Positions 37,901-47,467 of a DNA stretch of 64,000 nt are shown here, one piece after another. Position 1 is the stretch's first letter, and every line of letters starts with the position of its first letter. A program made the position numbers and the translations under genes. This stretch comes from CAISIP01 sp031403955 (GTDB taxonomy: Bacteria; Pseudomonadota; Gammaproteobacteria; Burkholderiales; Burkholderiaceae_C): positions 1 to 64,000 of the forward strand of contig JANNGR010000401.1 of NCBI GenBank assembly GCA_031403955.1. Direction: 5' to 3'. The notes under the pieces are model-generated. The model searched no databases and was not told the origin of the DNA. It saw nothing but the letters and a program-made list of their open reading frames with translations.

Positions 37901-38143
37901 TATAAAAATGCCGGGTTTACCAAAGCCGCGTCGCGGTCACACGCATTGTTAACGGTATCCCGAGCGCTGTCTGGCGGCGCTCCCGACGCTGCCAAGATCG
38001 AAATCGCAAACGTCTGCTTTTGGCAACGCTCGAGTTCATTGAATTCAGGAAAAAGCTTTGCGGGACAAGGAGCTTACTGATAGCATTCAAGTGAATTCTT
38101 AAGTTTTGCCGGTTCTTTGATCGGTCTGTTTCAGGGGATAGTC

Positions 38144-39223
38144 TTGATCTCTTTGGGGTCGTTGTTCAGTCGTCAGCCTGCGCCCTTGCTCGGTTTGGAT
38201 ATCAGTTCATCGAGTGTCAAACTCGTGGAGTTGAGGCGAGACTCGGCGGGCAATCTGGTCTTGGAACGCTGTGCGATTGAGCCGCTTGAACGGGGCTGGA
38301 TCATCGACGGCAATGTTGAAAAGTTCGACGAAGTCTCCGAAGCTGTCCGCCGCCTGGTGAAGAAAAGCGGTACCAAGACCAGGAATGTCGCAATGGCCTT
38401 GCCGCCTTCCGCGGTCATCACCAAGAGAATCGTCTTGCCAGGCGGATTGACGGATCGAGAACTCGAGGTGCAGGTGGAGGCGGAAGCCAACCAGTACATT
38501 CCGTTTCCACTCGATGAGGTCAGCCTTGATTTTTGCGTCGTAGGTCCCAGCCCTGCGTCGGTGGGCGATCTTGACGTGCTCATCGCGGCGTCGCGCCGCG
38601 AAAAAGTGCAAGACATCCAGGGGCTGGCCGAAGCGGCCGGCCTGAAGCCAGTGGTGGTGGATGTGGAGTCTTATGCTTCGCGTCTTGCAACATCAAGGTT
38701 AATCGAAAGTTTGCCGAACAAGGGCGCTGGCACGATTGTCGCGCTGTTCGAAGTTGGCGCGTTGACCACTAGCATGCAGGTCATCCGCGACGACGAGGTG
38801 TTGTACGACCGGGACCAGGCGTTCGGCGGAGCACAGCTGACGCAATTGATCGTTCGTCAATACGGGTTCTCGCCTGAAGAGGCGGAGAGCAAGAAGCGCA
38901 GCGGTGAGTTGCCCGATGACTACGACGCCAGCGTGTTGCGGCCGTTTGTGGAAAGCATGGTGCAGGAAATCGGCCGCGCATTGCAGTTTTTCTTTACCAG
39001 CACGCCGCACAACAAGGTCGATCACATCATGCTTGCCGGCGGATCGGCGGCGTTGCCCGGGCTGACCGCGGCGGTAACCAAACAGACATCCTTCACCTGC
39101 AGTCTCGTCAACCCATTTGACGGGATGGAGATCGGTAGTGGCGTTCGCCTCAAGAAGATGACCAGAGAGGCGCCGTCGTATTTAACTTCCTGTGGACTGG
39201 CGTTGCGGAGGTTCACGCAGTGA
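38144..39223 (+). CDS. pilM: Type IV pilus inner-membrane assembly ATPase-like protein PilM
   Basis: A 359-residue actin-fold cytoplasmic protein of the PilMNOP alignment subcomplex. It shows L-L-G-L-D-I-S-S-S-S-V-K-L, the phosphate-1 loop, with V-V-V-D-V-E-S-Y-A and I-M-L-A-G-G-S-A later. I chose TTG 38144 because AGGGGA lies five bases upstream and the protein then begins M-I-S-L-G-S-L-F as in relatives; TTG 38117 in frame lacks support. It is the first gene of pilMNOPQ, with the stop overlapping pilN. Confidence 0.93.
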   Translation: MISLGSLFSRQPAPLLGLDISSSSVKLVELRRDSAGNLVLERCAIEPLERGWIIDGNVEKFDEVSEAVRRLVKKSGTKTRNVAMALPPSAVITKRIVLPGGLTDRELEVQVEAEANQYIPFPLDEVSLDFCVVGPSPASVGDLDVLIAASRREKVQDIQGLAEAAGLKPVVVDVESYASRLATSRLIESLPNKGAGTIVALFEVGALTTSMQVIRDDEVLYDRDQAFGGAQLTQLIVRQYGFSPEEAESKKRSGELPDDYDASVLRPFVESMVQEIGRALQFFFTSTPHNKVDHIMLAGGSAALPGLTAAVTKQTSFTCSLVNPFDGMEIGSGVRLKKMTREAPSYLTSCGLALRRFTQ

Positions 39224-39849
39224 TTCTGATTAACCTGCTCCCACATCGAGAAGCTGCGCGCAAACAGCGGCGCGATGTTTTCAATTTGAGTGTGGGTGCG
39301 GCGTTTCTGGTCGGAGGCTTGATCGCCGGCGGCATTTTCCTGTGGTTTCAGACCCGGATATCGGACCAGCAAGCGCTGAATCGGGTTCTGCAGGTCGAAA
39401 TCAAGCGTCTGGAGGGCCAGATCAAGGACATCGCAAGTCTGGAGTCGGAGATTGCCGGTCTGCGCGCTCGTCAACAGGCTGTTGAAGACTTGCAGGCGGA
39501 CCGCAATGTGCCGGTACATCTGATGACCGAATTGGTCAAGCAACTGCCGGATGGTGTCTACGTGTCGAACATGCAACAGAACAACCAAAATGTGACGTTG
39601 CAGGGCGTGGCCCAATCCAACGAGCGTGTTTCCGAGTTGCTACGAAATTTGTCCAGTCGCACGCCCTGGTTGTCCAGGCCCGAATTGGTGGAAATTGTTT
39701 CGGGCACGGTTGCCTTGACGCCGCGCGACATCAAGCGGGTGGCGAACTTCACAATCCGGGTTCAGTTGATGCGGGCCAGTGAGGCGCAAAGGTTGGCGCC
39801 ATCGGCGGTTGCTGCAGTCAGCGCGACGACGACGCCCGTGAAGAAATAG
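39220..39849 (+). CDS. pilN: Type IV pilus assembly protein PilN
   Basis: A 209-residue bitopic inner-membrane protein. The N-terminal I-L-I-N-L-L-P-H-R peptide binds the PilM groove. A transmembrane segment follows at about 23-43, then a coiled coil (E-I-K-R-L-E-G-Q-I) and a periplasmic ferredoxin-like domain. The GTG start overlaps the pilM stop (GTGA). Confidence 0.93.
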   Translation: MILINLLPHREAARKQRRDVFNLSVGAAFLVGGLIAGGIFLWFQTRISDQQALNRVLQVEIKRLEGQIKDIASLESEIAGLRARQQAVEDLQADRNVPVHLMTELVKQLPDGVYVSNMQQNNQNVTLQGVAQSNERVSELLRNLSSRTPWLSRPELVEIVSGTVALTPRDIKRVANFTIRVQLMRASEAQRLAPSAVAAVSATTTPVKK

Positions 39850-39862
39850 CAGGCAGGCGGAT

Positions 39863-40537
39863 ATGGCAAGAACACCCCAAATGAAGATGGATTTTTCCGC
39901 CATGCAGGAAAAGCTGCTTGGCCAGTTTCGAGGCCTGGATCCCAAAGATCCTTCGATGTGGCCGGCCGTTCCGCGGTACTCGGCTTTTCTGATGGTGATC
40001 GTGATCGTTGTTGCGGGTTTGTGGTTTGCCGGGCTCAACTCAACTGAGCTTGAGCTAGAAGCTGAGCAGGCAACGGAGGCCAAGCTCAGAGAGGACTACA
40101 AGGGCAAACTGGCCAAGGCGGTAAATCTTGATGTACTGAAAAAACAGCGCGAGCAGGTTCTGCAATACGTTACCCAGCTGGAGAAGCAGTTGCCCAGCAA
40201 ATCCGAGATGGACGCGCTTTTGTCGGACATCAACCAGGCAGGCCTGGGCCGCAGTTTGCAGTTCGACCTGTTCAGGCCGGGTCAGGTGGTGGTCAAGGAC
40301 TACTATGCCGAGTTGCCAATTGCGCTGCGCGTGACGGGTCAATACCATGACATCGGCGCGTTTGCCTCAGACATCGCTAATCTGTCGAGGATCGTCACGC
40401 TGAATAATCTCGCGCTTGTGCCAAGGCCCGATGGTAGCCTGACGATGGATGCGACCGCGAAGACATTTCGCTATCTTGATCCGGGTGAAGTTGCTTCGCA
40501 GCGTCAGGCAACGTCGGCACAAGGGGCCAAGAAATGA
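39863..40537 (+). CDS. pilO: Type IV pilus assembly protein PilO
   Basis: A 224-residue partner of PilN. The transmembrane segment is at about 42-62, a coiled coil at 68-110, and the periplasmic domain contains F-R-P-G and Y-A-E-L-P-I-A-L-R-V-T-G-x-Y-H, typical of PilO. It starts 13 bp after pilN and ends inside the pilP start (ATGA). Confidence 0.93.
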   Translation: MARTPQMKMDFSAMQEKLLGQFRGLDPKDPSMWPAVPRYSAFLMVIVIVVAGLWFAGLNSTELELEAEQATEAKLREDYKGKLAKAVNLDVLKKQREQVLQYVTQLEKQLPSKSEMDALLSDINQAGLGRSLQFDLFRPGQVVVKDYYAELPIALRVTGQYHDIGAFASDIANLSRIVTLNNLALVPRPDGSLTMDATAKTFRYLDPGEVASQRQATSAQGAKK

Positions 40538-41079
40538 TCGCTGCGCGGAGGATCCTCGGCCTGGCTTTGCCTGGTTTGTTGCTTGCGGGATGTAGCGGTA
40601 CGAATGGCGACGAGTTGATGAAATGGATGGCCGAGCAACGAAGCCAGGCGCGTCCCAAGGTGGTGCCGATTCCTGAACCAAAGGTGTTCAAACCCGAGGC
40701 GTATGCGCAGGCTGGCGTGGTCGAGCCTTTCAGCCGGGAAAAACTGACACAAGCGTTCAAGAGCGAGTCGTCGCAGGCCTCGGCCAATGGCGCTCTGGTA
40801 GCACCCGAGCTGGCCCGCCGCAAGCAGGCGCTGGAAGCGTATCCGCTGGATGCAATGTCCTTGGTGGGAAGTATGGTCAGGGCTGGCCAGCCGGTGGCAT
40901 TGGTCCGGGTCAATAACTTGCTGTACCAGGTTCGTCCAGGGGATTACCTTGGTCAAAACTATGGGCGCGTGACAAAAATCAACGAGACAGAGGTTGCCCT
41001 GCGAGAAATCGTGCAAGACGCTGTGGGCGAATGGATTGAGCGCACAGCTTCACTGCAACTTCAAGAGAGGTCAAAATGA
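40534..41079 (+). CDS. pilP: Type IV pilus lipoprotein PilP
   Basis: A 181-residue inner-membrane lipoprotein that connects PilNO to the secretin. The lipobox L-L-L-A-G-C places the acylated Cys at 20. The C-terminal beta domain carries V-R-V-N-N-L-L-Y-Q-V-R-P-G-D-Y-L-G-Q-N-Y-G. Its ATG overlaps pilO and its stop overlaps pilQ, each by 4 bp. Confidence 0.93.
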   Translation: MIAARRILGLALPGLLLAGCSGTNGDELMKWMAEQRSQARPKVVPIPEPKVFKPEAYAQAGVVEPFSREKLTQAFKSESSQASANGALVAPELARRKQALEAYPLDAMSLVGSMVRAGQPVALVRVNNLLYQVRPGDYLGQNYGRVTKINETEVALREIVQDAVGEWIERTASLQLQERSK

Positions 41080-43187
41080 ACAATCAGAACTGGTGGTGGG
41101 CGGCATCGCTATGGAAAAGGATCTTCCTGGGCCTGTTGCTGACGCTGGCTTCGCTCGCGTCGCATGCGCAGACGGCGATTGAGGCGGTATCTGGATCGGT
41201 CCAGGGCGGCGTGGAAGTAGTTCGCATTGACTTGTCGCAGCCACTGTCTGCGGTGCCGAGCGGCTTCGCAATCCAGACTCCAGCCCGGATTGCGCTCGAT
41301 TTCCCGGGAATCACCAACGCAATGGGTCGCTCGACGATCGAGATCAATCAGGGTAACTTGAGGTCGGTCAATGTCGTGCAGGCCGGCGACCGCACCCGTG
41401 TCGTTCTCAACCTCAAACAGCCAACCGCCTACAAGGCGCAGTTGCAGGGCAAGTCGTTGCTGGTGGTGCTCGATGCGGTCGCGGGCGCTTCAGCGCTGGC
41501 TGCGCCAGCATCCGCCTTCGCCGAGAGTCGCAACCGCGATACGCAACCGCTCAAGGATCTGGATTTCCGCCGTGGCGTAGATGGCGCCGGTCGAATTGTT
41601 GTAGCGTTGCCGAGCAATCAGGTGGGTGTTGACGTTCGATTGCAGGGGCAGACGGTGGTCGTCGAGTTCCTGAAGTCCACCTTGCCTGAGGGTTTGCGCC
41701 GGCGGCTCGACGTGTCCGATTTCGGTACCCCAGTGCAGACCGTCACCACGTTTCAGACCGGCGACCGCGTACGCATGGTGATTGAGCCACGCGGCCTGTG
41801 GGTTCACAGTGCCTATCAGAGCGACGAACAGTTCGTTGTAGAGATCAAACCGCAAAAAATTGATCCGGCGAAGTTGACCCAGGGACCTGGCTACAGCGGG
41901 CAAAAATTGTCACTCAATTTCCAGAACATTGAAGTGAGATCGTTGTTGCAAGTGATCGCGGATTTCACCAACTTCAACATCATCACCTCGGACTCGGTAA
42001 GCGGCGCCGTGACGCTGCGTCTGCAGGACGTTCCATGGGATCAGGCGCTCGACATTATTTTGCAAGCCAAGGGGCTTGGCATGCGCAAGAGCGGCAACGT
42101 GCTCTGGATTGCGCCCCGCGATGAAATCAACGCCAAGGAAAAACTGGAGCTTGAGTCGGTGGTCGCGCTGCAGAACCTGGAACCGCTGCGCACACAGTCT
42201 TTTCAGATGAACTATACGAAGGCGATTGAAATAGCTGCCAGCTTGACGGCAACCGGCTCTGGCACCGGTGCCAACACCAGCCGCATTCTGAGCCCGCGCG
42301 GCAGCGTGATTGCCGAGACACGGACGAACCAGCTTTTTGTGACCGACATTGCCAGCAAACTTGAGCAGGTTCAACAATTGATCTCCAAGCTGGATATTGC
42401 GGTGCGGCAGGTTCTGATTGAGGCCAGAATTGTCGAAGCGTCCGACACCTTCGGCAAGTCTTTGGGTATCAGGCTTGGAGGGGGTATCAATCCTGCTGGC
42501 GGTGTGAAGCTTGTCAGTGTGGGGGGCAACGCGTTGAATAGCAGTTTCGGATCGAGTTATGTCGAGGGCGCGGCTCAGACCACATCGGGCAGCTTCGTCA
42601 ATTTGCCCGCCGTTGGTCAAGGCGGCTACAACCCGGCCTCGATTGCGGTGTCCCTATTCAGTTCCGCCGCGAATCGTTTTCTGAACCTGGAACTTTCCGC
42701 GCTAGAAGCGGACGGCAAGGGAAAAGTGGTTTCCAGTCCCAGAGTCGTCACCGCCGATCAGATCAAGGCCTTGATCGAGCAGGGCACGGAACTGCCCTAC
42801 CAGGTGGCTACTTCCAGCGGCGCCACGTCGATCGCTTTTCGCAAGGCTAATCTCAAACTTGAGGTGACGCCACAGATTACGCCTGAAGGCAATATCATTC
42901 TCGACCTTGATATCAACAAGGACACGGTTGGCCAGTCCACAGCAGCGGGATTTGCAATCAATACCAAGCATATCAAGACCCAGGTTCTGGTCGAGAACGG
43001 CGGTACAGTCGTGATCGGGGGCATATTCGAGTTGACCGAGTCCGAAAGTGAAACCAAGGTGCCCTTGCTGGGAGATCTGCCGGCGATCGGAAACCTGTTC
43101 AAGACCCGTTCGCGGCTGGCGAACAAGCAGGAAATGCTGGTGTTCATTACGCCCAAGATGATTGCGGACAAGGCGGCCGTGCGCTAA
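41076..43187 (+). CDS. pilQ: Type IV pilus secretin PilQ
   Basis: A 703-residue outer-membrane channel protein. A signal peptide (cut near S-H-A-Q-T, residue 31) is followed by two AMIN domains for peptidoglycan binding (about 35-260). N0/N1 domains follow (from I-S/L-N-F-Q-N-I-E-V-R-S-L-L-Q), and the C-terminal secretin domain has V-V-S-S-P-R-V and V-P-L-L-G-D-L-P. The length is normal. It is the last pil gene, 38 bp before aroK. Confidence 0.95.
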   Translation: MNNQNWWWAASLWKRIFLGLLLTLASLASHAQTAIEAVSGSVQGGVEVVRIDLSQPLSAVPSGFAIQTPARIALDFPGITNAMGRSTIEINQGNLRSVNVVQAGDRTRVVLNLKQPTAYKAQLQGKSLLVVLDAVAGASALAAPASAFAESRNRDTQPLKDLDFRRGVDGAGRIVVALPSNQVGVDVRLQGQTVVVEFLKSTLPEGLRRRLDVSDFGTPVQTVTTFQTGDRVRMVIEPRGLWVHSAYQSDEQFVVEIKPQKIDPAKLTQGPGYSGQKLSLNFQNIEVRSLLQVIADFTNFNIITSDSVSGAVTLRLQDVPWDQALDIILQAKGLGMRKSGNVLWIAPRDEINAKEKLELESVVALQNLEPLRTQSFQMNYTKAIEIAASLTATGSGTGANTSRILSPRGSVIAETRTNQLFVTDIASKLEQVQQLISKLDIAVRQVLIEARIVEASDTFGKSLGIRLGGGINPAGGVKLVSVGGNALNSSFGSSYVEGAAQTTSGSFVNLPAVGQGGYNPASIAVSLFSSAANRFLNLELSALEADGKGKVVSSPRVVTADQIKALIEQGTELPYQVATSSGATSIAFRKANLKLEVTPQITPEGNIILDLDINKDTVGQSTAAGFAINTKHIKTQVLVENGGTVVIGGIFELTESESETKVPLLGDLPAIGNLFKTRSRLANKQEMLVFITPKMIADKAAVR

Positions 43188-43225
43188 CGCGGTCTTGTGC
43201 CGCCTCGGGCGGTAGGGTTCAAAAC

Positions 43226-43750
43226 TTGATAGTCAGTTTGGTTGGCCTGCCCGGTTCAGGCAAGTCGACCGTCGGGCGGCAACTGGCCCGAAGGTTGCAG
43301 TTTCCCTTTGTTGACTCAGACCATGTAATCGAAACCCTGCTGGGGTGTCCGATACGGCAGTTTTTCGAGCGCGAAGGCGAAGAAAGCTTCCGCGATGTGG
43401 AGGCCACCGTCATCGATGAACTTTCACAGCGCACCCACGGGGTTCTCTCGACTGGCGGCGGATCTGTGTTGCGTTTGGCGAATCGGTTGAATCTGCATCG
43501 GCGTGGTCAGGTGGTCTATCTCAAGTCCTCCCCAGATGAGCTTTTTCGGCGCTTGCGCCATGACCGCAACCGGCCCTTGCTTCAGGTCGCGGATCCTCTG
43601 GCGCGTTTGCGTGATCTGTATGCCGTTCGAGACCCGCTCTACCGCGAGACGGCGCATTTCATAATTGAGACCGGACGGCCATCGGTAGCAACTCTGGTCA
43701 ACATGATCGTGATGCAACTCGAACTCGCCGGGGTTTGGCCGCCGACTTGA
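43226..43750 (+). CDS. aroK: Shikimate kinase
   Basis: A 174-residue kinase for the fifth shikimate step. The Walker A motif is G-L-P-G-S-G-K-S-T at residues 7-15. Shikimate-binding residues follow in D-S-D-H and F-F-E-R-E-G-E-E-S-F-R, with S-T-G-G-G-S-V and the lid R-P-L-L. The start is TTG 43226 (M-I-V-S-L-V-G); no ATG is available before the P-loop. The pilQ-aroK-aroB order is conserved in many proteobacteria. Confidence 0.93.
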   Translation: MIVSLVGLPGSGKSTVGRQLARRLQFPFVDSDHVIETLLGCPIRQFFEREGEESFRDVEATVIDELSQRTHGVLSTGGGSVLRLANRLNLHRRGQVVYLKSSPDELFRRLRHDRNRPLLQVADPLARLRDLYAVRDPLYRETAHFIIETGRPSVATLVNMIVMQLELAGVWPPT

Positions 43751-43800
43751 CCCTGGAATTTGGTGCTGGCTCGGATTTCATTGCTCTAAACTAGCTGTCC

Positions 43801-44940
43801 ATGTCCTTGACCACTCCGATCGAGCGCGTGACCATCAACCTGGCCGAGCGCAGTTACCCGATTCTTGTCGCGCCGGGGTTGCTGGGAGACGCGCAATCCT
43901 ATGCTGATGTTCCGGCCGGTGAAGCCGCGCTGATCGTCACCAATGCCACGGTTGAACCGCTGTTTGCGGCTCAGTTGCGGGAAGCGCTGGCGACGCGTTT
44001 CAGGCAAGTGCACATCGTGGTGTTGCCGGACGGCGAAGAACATAAAACCTGGCAGACGTTGAACCTGATCTTTGACGCCTTGCTTCGCCACACCTGTGAC
44101 CGCAACACGGTGTTATTCGCGCTTGGTGGCGGCGTGATTGGAGACATGACCGGATTTGCCGCTGCCTGCTTCATGCGCGGAGTGCCGTTCGTGCAGGTGC
44201 CCACTACTTTGCTGGCCCAGGTTGATTCGTCCGTAGGCGGGAAAACCGCCATCAACCATCCATTGGGCAAGAACATGGTGGGGGCCTTCTACCAGCCAGT
44301 CAAGGTAGTCTGCGACCTTCAGACACTGTCGACTTTGCCCGCGCGCGAAGTAAGCGCCGGACTGGCCGAAGTCATCAAGTACGGACCGATTGCCGACATG
44401 GTCTTCTTTGACTGGATTGAGACCAACATGGATGCGTTGATGGCGCGTAACCCGTCCGCGCTGGCACACGCAGTCAAGCGCAGTTGCGAAATCAAGGCCT
44501 GGGTCGTCGGACAGGACGAACGAGAGACGGGGCTGCGAGCCATCTTGAATTTCGGACATACATTCGGGCATGCGATTGAAGCCGGACTGGGATACGGGCA
44601 ATGGCTGCACGGAGAAGCGGTAGGCTGCGGCATGGTGATGGCAGCGCGCCTGTCGCAACGCCTGGGCCTGATCGATGAGGCGTTCGTGCAGCGGCTGACG
44701 CGCCTGATCAAGCTGGCAGGGTTACCGGTTGTAGGACCAAGACTGCCGGGCCCACGCCTTGCGGAAATGACCGATGGCGCTCCAAGCAACGCAGACCGGT
44801 ATCTCGCCCTAATGCGGACGGACAAGAAAGCCGAGAGCGGAGAAATCAAGTTCGTGGTTGTTGACCGGCCTGGTAGTGCGACGGTGTGCCGAGCGCCCGA
44901 TGACCTCGTTCGGCAGGTGATAGATAGCTGCTGCCAATAA
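43801..44940 (+). CDS. aroB: 3-dehydroquinate synthase
   Basis: A 379-residue NAD- and metal-dependent enzyme that converts DAHP to 3-dehydroquinate. Recognised segments are G-G-G-V-I-G-D-M-T-G-F-A-A, P-T-T-L-L-A-Q-V-D-S-S-V-G-G-K-T and N-F-G-H-T-F-G-H-A-I-E, with metal ligands Glu and His in the last two regions. It is 50 bp downstream of aroK and in the same pathway. Confidence 0.96.
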   Translation: MSLTTPIERVTINLAERSYPILVAPGLLGDAQSYADVPAGEAALIVTNATVEPLFAAQLREALATRFRQVHIVVLPDGEEHKTWQTLNLIFDALLRHTCDRNTVLFALGGGVIGDMTGFAAACFMRGVPFVQVPTTLLAQVDSSVGGKTAINHPLGKNMVGAFYQPVKVVCDLQTLSTLPAREVSAGLAEVIKYGPIADMVFFDWIETNMDALMARNPSALAHAVKRSCEIKAWVVGQDERETGLRAILNFGHTFGHAIEAGLGYGQWLHGEAVGCGMVMAARLSQRLGLIDEAFVQRLTRLIKLAGLPVVGPRLPGPRLAEMTDGAPSNADRYLALMRTDKKAESGEIKFVVVDRPGSATVCRAPDDLVRQVIDSCCQ

Positions 44941-45026
44941 GGGAATCATTTCTGTGGCTGTCGAAGACACCAATCCGCGGAAGGCCGCACCATTTTCAGT
45001 GACCGGCCGCTGCGCGACCCAAAACC

Positions 45027-46220
45027 ATGGCACTTGCGGTATTTGCCTGTGACCCATCCATGTCGCGTGGCCGCCGCTATACGGAGCTGCCGGCGCCTGA
45101 ACGTACCGAGTACCAGCGTGACCGCGACCGCGTGATTCATTGCTCCGCGTTTCGCCGACTGGTGTACAAGACCCAGGTTTTCTTGAACCATGAAGGCGAC
45201 TTGTTTCGCACCCGGTTGACGCACTCTCTCGAAGTTGCGCAATTGGGTCGTTCGATTGCCCGCTCGCTGGGATTAAATGAAGACCTGGTCGAGGCCATCG
45301 CCCTTGCGCACGATCTCGGTCATACCCCATTCGGCCATGCTGGACAGGACGCATTGAACGTTTGCATGGGTGTTGAAGGTGGATTCGAGCACAACCTGCA
45401 AAGTCTTCGGGTGGTCGATTCTCTGGAACAGCGCTACCTGGACTTCGATGGCCTGAATCTGACATTTGAGGCACGCGAAGGTATCCTCAAGCATTGCTCG
45501 GTTAGAAACGCCACCAGGCTTGAAGCCGCCGAGCCCGCCTACTCGGACGGGCTGGGTGGCGTTGGACGGCGCTTCCTTGACCGTACCCAACCCAGTCTGG
45601 AGGCTCAGTTGTGCAACCTGGCCGACGAGATTGCCTACAACGCGCACGATATCGACGATGGCGTACGGTCTGGATTGATCACCATCGGGCAACTCGAAGA
45701 GGTGCAATTGTTCAGTCGGTTTCTACGCCGGACGCTGCAGCGCCGCCCGCACCTACGCGACGCACCGCAGGATCGGCGTTTGTTGTATGAAACCATACGC
45801 CAGATGCTGAGCGCCCAGGTACATGATGTGATTGCCGCTACGCGCGCGATGCTGGATGCAGCTGTTCCAGGCGGCGTTGGGGCGGTGCGCCGACTTGAAA
45901 CAATGGTTCGGTTTGGTGCTGCGATGGAGCTGCAATCGGCTGCACTCAAGCGTTTCTTGCTCGGCAATCTTTACCGCCATCCCAGCGTGATGGAGATGAG
46001 TGATCAGGCCAAACGCGTAGTGTCTGACCTGTTTGCAGCCTACATGGACGCGCCTGGGCAAATGCAGCCCGGTTTTGCTACCCGGCCGGTGGTCACGGTT
46101 GGCGCGGCCGAGCGGCCGCGTCGCATGGCGCGCGTGGTGGCCGATTACATCGCCGGTATGACAGACCGGTTTGCGGCGCGCGAGCATGAGCGGTTGACCG
46201 GGCTCAAATTGTTGACGTGA
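45027..46220 (+). CDS. dgt: Deoxyguanosinetriphosphate triphosphohydrolase-like protein
   Basis: A 397-residue HD-domain dNTPase. R-G-R-R-Y and R-D-R-D-R-V-I-H-x-x-A-F-R-R-L open the family pattern. The HD metal site is formed by R-L-T-H-S-L-E-V and A-H-D-L-G-H-T-P-F-G-H-A-G, with D-E-I-A-Y-N-A-H-D later. ATG 45027 gives the family-like N-terminus; ATG 45060 is possible. Its stop overlaps the MFS gene start (GTGA). Confidence 0.93.
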   Translation: MALAVFACDPSMSRGRRYTELPAPERTEYQRDRDRVIHCSAFRRLVYKTQVFLNHEGDLFRTRLTHSLEVAQLGRSIARSLGLNEDLVEAIALAHDLGHTPFGHAGQDALNVCMGVEGGFEHNLQSLRVVDSLEQRYLDFDGLNLTFEAREGILKHCSVRNATRLEAAEPAYSDGLGGVGRRFLDRTQPSLEAQLCNLADEIAYNAHDIDDGVRSGLITIGQLEEVQLFSRFLRRTLQRRPHLRDAPQDRRLLYETIRQMLSAQVHDVIAATRAMLDAAVPGGVGAVRRLETMVRFGAAMELQSAALKRFLLGNLYRHPSVMEMSDQAKRVVSDLFAAYMDAPGQMQPGFATRPVVTVGAAERPRRMARVVADYIAGMTDRFAAREHERLTGLKLLT

Positions 46221-47467
46221 GCGGCATGATTTTCCGGTATTGCCAGCGTAACCCGGAGGTTGTCATCATCCTGGCCGGTGTCAGCGCGGCCCTGCATGTC
46301 GGTAAATTGTCACCAGCTTTGCCAATCTTGCGCGACGCGCTCGGCGTGACGTTGCTGCAAGCCGGTTTCCTGTTGTCTCTGGTGCAGTTGGCGGGCATGT
46401 TGCTCGGCGTCGCCGTGGGGGTGGCCGCCGATGGCATCGGTCTCAAACGTAGCATGTGCGCCGGGCTGGTGTTGCTCTCGATAGCCGCAGCAGCCGGCGG
46501 CTGGGCTCAGGACGCGGGCAGTTTGCTGGTACTGCGCGCGTTGGAAGGGGTGGGTTTCCTGTTGGTCGGCATGCCGGCGCCGGGTTTGATCAGGCGTCTG
46601 GTGCCGACAACCCGGTCCAAGGCGTCGCTGGGCTATTGGGGCGCCTATATGCCGTTTGGAACCGCGCTGGCTTTGCTGGTTGGGCCGCTGGTGCTTGTCG
46701 CGTTCGGCTGGCGGGTCTGGTGGTGGTCGTTGGCTGGTTTGTCGTTTGGTATGGCTGTGTGGGTATGGTGTTGCGTGCCGCCGGACCGGCTAATCGCAGC
46801 GGAAGAGTCAGGCCATGGCGCGGAGGCGCCAGTTGCCGCCAATGTGGCCGGTGGATGGCTGTCGCGTTTACGGCGCACCGTCTCGGCGCCCGGACCCTGG
46901 CTGGTGGCCCTGTGTTTTGCCGTGTATTCAGGTCAGTGGCTGGCGGTGATCGGTTTCCTGCCATCGATCTACGCGCAAAATGAGGCAACAGGACTTGTTA
47001 CGGCAGCGCCGCTGGCGTTGGTGGCCGCCGTCAACATGGGCGGCAATATCGCATCCGGCAGCCTGCTGCAGCGGGGTGTGCCGGCGCAGGTGTTGCTGTA
47101 TACGGGGTTCTGGGCCATGGGCCTGGGTGCATTGCTCGCTTTTTCGAGTGTTCCAGCGGCCTTTGGGGCAGGCTTCGCTCCGGGATTGCGTTACTTTGGT
47201 GTGTTAATGTTTTCCATGATCGGTGGGTTGATACCAGGGACGCTGTTTTCGCTGGCCGTATTGCTGGCGCCAGACGAGGCCAGCGTTTCCACGACCGTGG
47301 GCTGGATGCAGCAATGGTCCTCGATGGGCCAGTTTGCCGGCCCGCCATTGGTGGCCTGGGTTGCCGGCATCGCCGGTGGTTGGCATTGGACCTGGGTGGT
47401 CACGGGAGCGTGTTGTGTCGTGGGCCTGATACTGGCCGGGCAAGTTGGACGGCAGGTAGGGCGATGA
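46217..47467 (+). CDS. Major facilitator superfamily transporter
   Basis: A 416-residue protein with about 12 hydrophobic segments in two halves around a hydrophilic loop near 190-225. The loop after segment 2 has G-V-A-A-D-G-I-G-L-K-R-S, an MFS motif A variant. The substrate is not recognisable; the overall form resembles CynX/NimT-type permeases. GTG start within the dgt stop, and the stop overlaps the next gene by 4 bp. Confidence 0.82.
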   Translation: MSGMIFRYCQRNPEVVIILAGVSAALHVGKLSPALPILRDALGVTLLQAGFLLSLVQLAGMLLGVAVGVAADGIGLKRSMCAGLVLLSIAAAAGGWAQDAGSLLVLRALEGVGFLLVGMPAPGLIRRLVPTTRSKASLGYWGAYMPFGTALALLVGPLVLVAFGWRVWWWSLAGLSFGMAVWVWCCVPPDRLIAAEESGHGAEAPVAANVAGGWLSRLRRTVSAPGPWLVALCFAVYSGQWLAVIGFLPSIYAQNEATGLVTAAPLALVAAVNMGGNIASGSLLQRGVPAQVLLYTGFWAMGLGALLAFSSVPAAFGAGFAPGLRYFGVLMFSMIGGLIPGTLFSLAVLLAPDEASVSTTVGWMQQWSSMGQFAGPPLVAWVAGIAGGWHWTWVVTGACCVVGLILAGQVGRQVGR